In this document: in pieces, positions 62,890-64,000 of the stretch | Layout: every line of letters begins with the position of its first letter | Numbering within the stretch: position 1 is the stretch's first letter | Assembly: GCA_014871385.1 (NCBI GenBank) | Contig: CM026431.1 | Location: 1,682,464 to 1,746,463 of the forward strand | Reading direction: 5' to 3' | DNA from: Ceratodon purpureus | Taxonomy: Eukaryota; Streptophyta; Bryopsida; Pseudoditrichales; Ditrichaceae | DNA length: 64,000 nt | The notes under the pieces: model-generated | What the model saw: only the letters and a program-made list of their open reading frames with translations | The model's database searches: none | What the model was told of the DNA's origin: nothing | Translations under genes and position numbers: made by a program

Positions 62890-63747
62890 TTAACCCCTAA
62901 TTGGCCAAAGTCCTAGAATGGGCATTTTTGAAATTTGGGCAGATTCCTAAAAATTCAAATTTACTTGAAATTTTTTGAAGTTTTTTGTGAAAAAAGGTTT
63001 TTCAAAAGATTTATGGGGATATTTTTTATATGTTTTTTGGATGAAGTGAGCAAAAGTTATGCTCCTCTGAGCTTAAAACGCCCTTCCTCGGGCAGGCTCT
63101 CAGCCACTGTGAATGCAACAATTTTTGCCCGAAACTGCCCTAAACTGCCCAAATCTGCCCAAATCTACCTAAAGACGAAACTTTGAAATTCCACCAAAAA
63201 TCGAGATTTTATTCTTTCCGAAAAACAAAAATTCCTATATGTAGAAGAGCTACTAGAGCATGTTTCCACCGTTTGGATTTTCAATCCAAGAATGTTTCAT
63301 ATGCTATTTTTATTGTTAAAAAACTGCCTTTGTATGTGAATTTCAGCATACCCCCTTGTGAAAATAGATGATTTTTTTTCAAGGTTCTACACCTTGCATG
63401 GGTATGACATTTTGTGGACATGTACCTAACTCACCTAGAAACAAGAATCTAAAGAGGTGCCATCCAAAACTACTCAAAAAAATGGTTTTTTTTTACCCCG
63501 AAATACTGCTTTCCTCTTTTTGCAAGGTAAAAAAACTTTTTTTTCAACTTTGAATGTTACGATCTCTCAAATGGTAAGGTATGAGAGTGTGAGATTTGAC
63601 AGGCACAAAGACAAATAAGTTAGATACAAGATCTTACGGTTAGATATACCAAAATTGATTTTAATTTTGCACTATCCAGCTTGCTTTCAAAAAAGACTAT
63701 TTGGTGGCAGTTTTGAGCAAAAACACCCTTGGCCATTTAGGGGTTAA
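62890..63747. mobile_element. TTAA element 9
   Basis: 858 bp. Left end TTAACCCCTAATTGGCC, right end GGCCATTTAGGGGTTAA. Its interior matches element 6 in inverted orientation and carries the GCCCRAAACTGCCC repeat (63128-63170). The subterminal block AAGATCTTACGGTTAGA is about 114 bp from the right end. TTAA is intact on both sides. Confidence 0.88.
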
Positions 63748-64000
63748 GGAAGAACAAAACTTAAAACATATTTTTGGGACCCTATTTGAAATTTCTTAGA
63801 TTCAGGAAATCTAATTTTTATCTTAAGGATCCTACAATCTCAATAATTGCAGATGTGACTCTGCAATTTTATCAACTTTGGAGTGATTGAATTCAATGAT
63901 TAGCAGCTGCTACTTTACACATGTCGACAATATCATTCATACGTTCCCATTTTAACGGTTTATCAATTTTCCTTGTCATATTTTCTACACCCTCACTCTT
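63748..64000. other. Spacer at window end
   Basis: No gene or repeat recognised. Confidence 0.4.

Noticed and set aside
11710-63747. TTTAGGG/CCCTAAA units as interstitial telomeric repeats
   Set aside because: Each occurs once, as part of TTTAGGGGTTAA, in inverted pairs bounding an element. They are not tandem, so they are transposon ends.
1-64000. CRISPR arrays, bacterial operons or rRNA genes
   Set aside because: No regularly spaced identical repeats with unique spacers; all real genes are spliced and eukaryotic.

Overview
The window is nuclear DNA from a land plant. It carries plant-only gene families (UDP-rhamnose synthase, a GT14 glucuronosyltransferase, a receptor kinase built from single-LRR exons, an LRR receptor-like protein), GT-AG introns mostly of 100-900 bp, GC-rich coding exons in AT-rich spacers, and plant-type Stowaway MITEs and L1-like LINEs. 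A bryophyte is my best guess, but nothing here fixes the species.

Layout. 866-1592: minus-strand LINE 3' fragment with a MITE at its 5' boundary. 2299-11261 (+): LRR receptor-like kinase of 21 exons. 11710-18657: AT-rich transposon cluster with four TTAA elements and one MITE. 19657-23940 (+): ATAD3-type mitochondrial AAA ATPase, 9 exons. 24862-25382: LTR-element remnant. 26008-29557 (-): LRR receptor-like protein, 3 exons. 31718-33448: two Stowaway MITEs and a TTAA element. 36080-37830 (+): decayed LRR ectodomain related to the first kinase. 39663-41934 (-): GT14 glycosyltransferase, 4 exons. 44738-56102: second transposon-rich block holding a 5'-truncated LINE with a TTAA element inside it, three short retroposons, a MITE and two further TTAA elements. 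58890-61118 (+): UDP-rhamnose synthase RHM, 2 coding exons plus a 5'UTR intron. 62420-63747: second copy of the first MITE family and a ninth TTAA element.

The five genes are not an operon or an obvious cluster. RHM (nucleotide-sugar supply) and GT14 (arabinogalactan glucuronidation) both act in cell-wall polysaccharide synthesis. The two LRR genes encode plasma-membrane receptors, and ATAD3 acts at the mitochondrial inner membrane.

The most notable find is a family of nine non-autonomous elements (about 570-1190 bp, roughly 13% of the window) with termini close to TTAACCCCTAAAGG. One sits inside a LINE: removing it together with one TTAA brings the LINE reading frame back across the junction, so the target duplication is TTAA, as for piggyBac elements. 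Others: a 3' hairpin shared with paired stem changes by five retroposon tails; a (GGCAG)4 slippage that has moved the kinase's conserved C-terminus out of frame; and two LRR exons at separate loci with the same GT-to-AT donor change.
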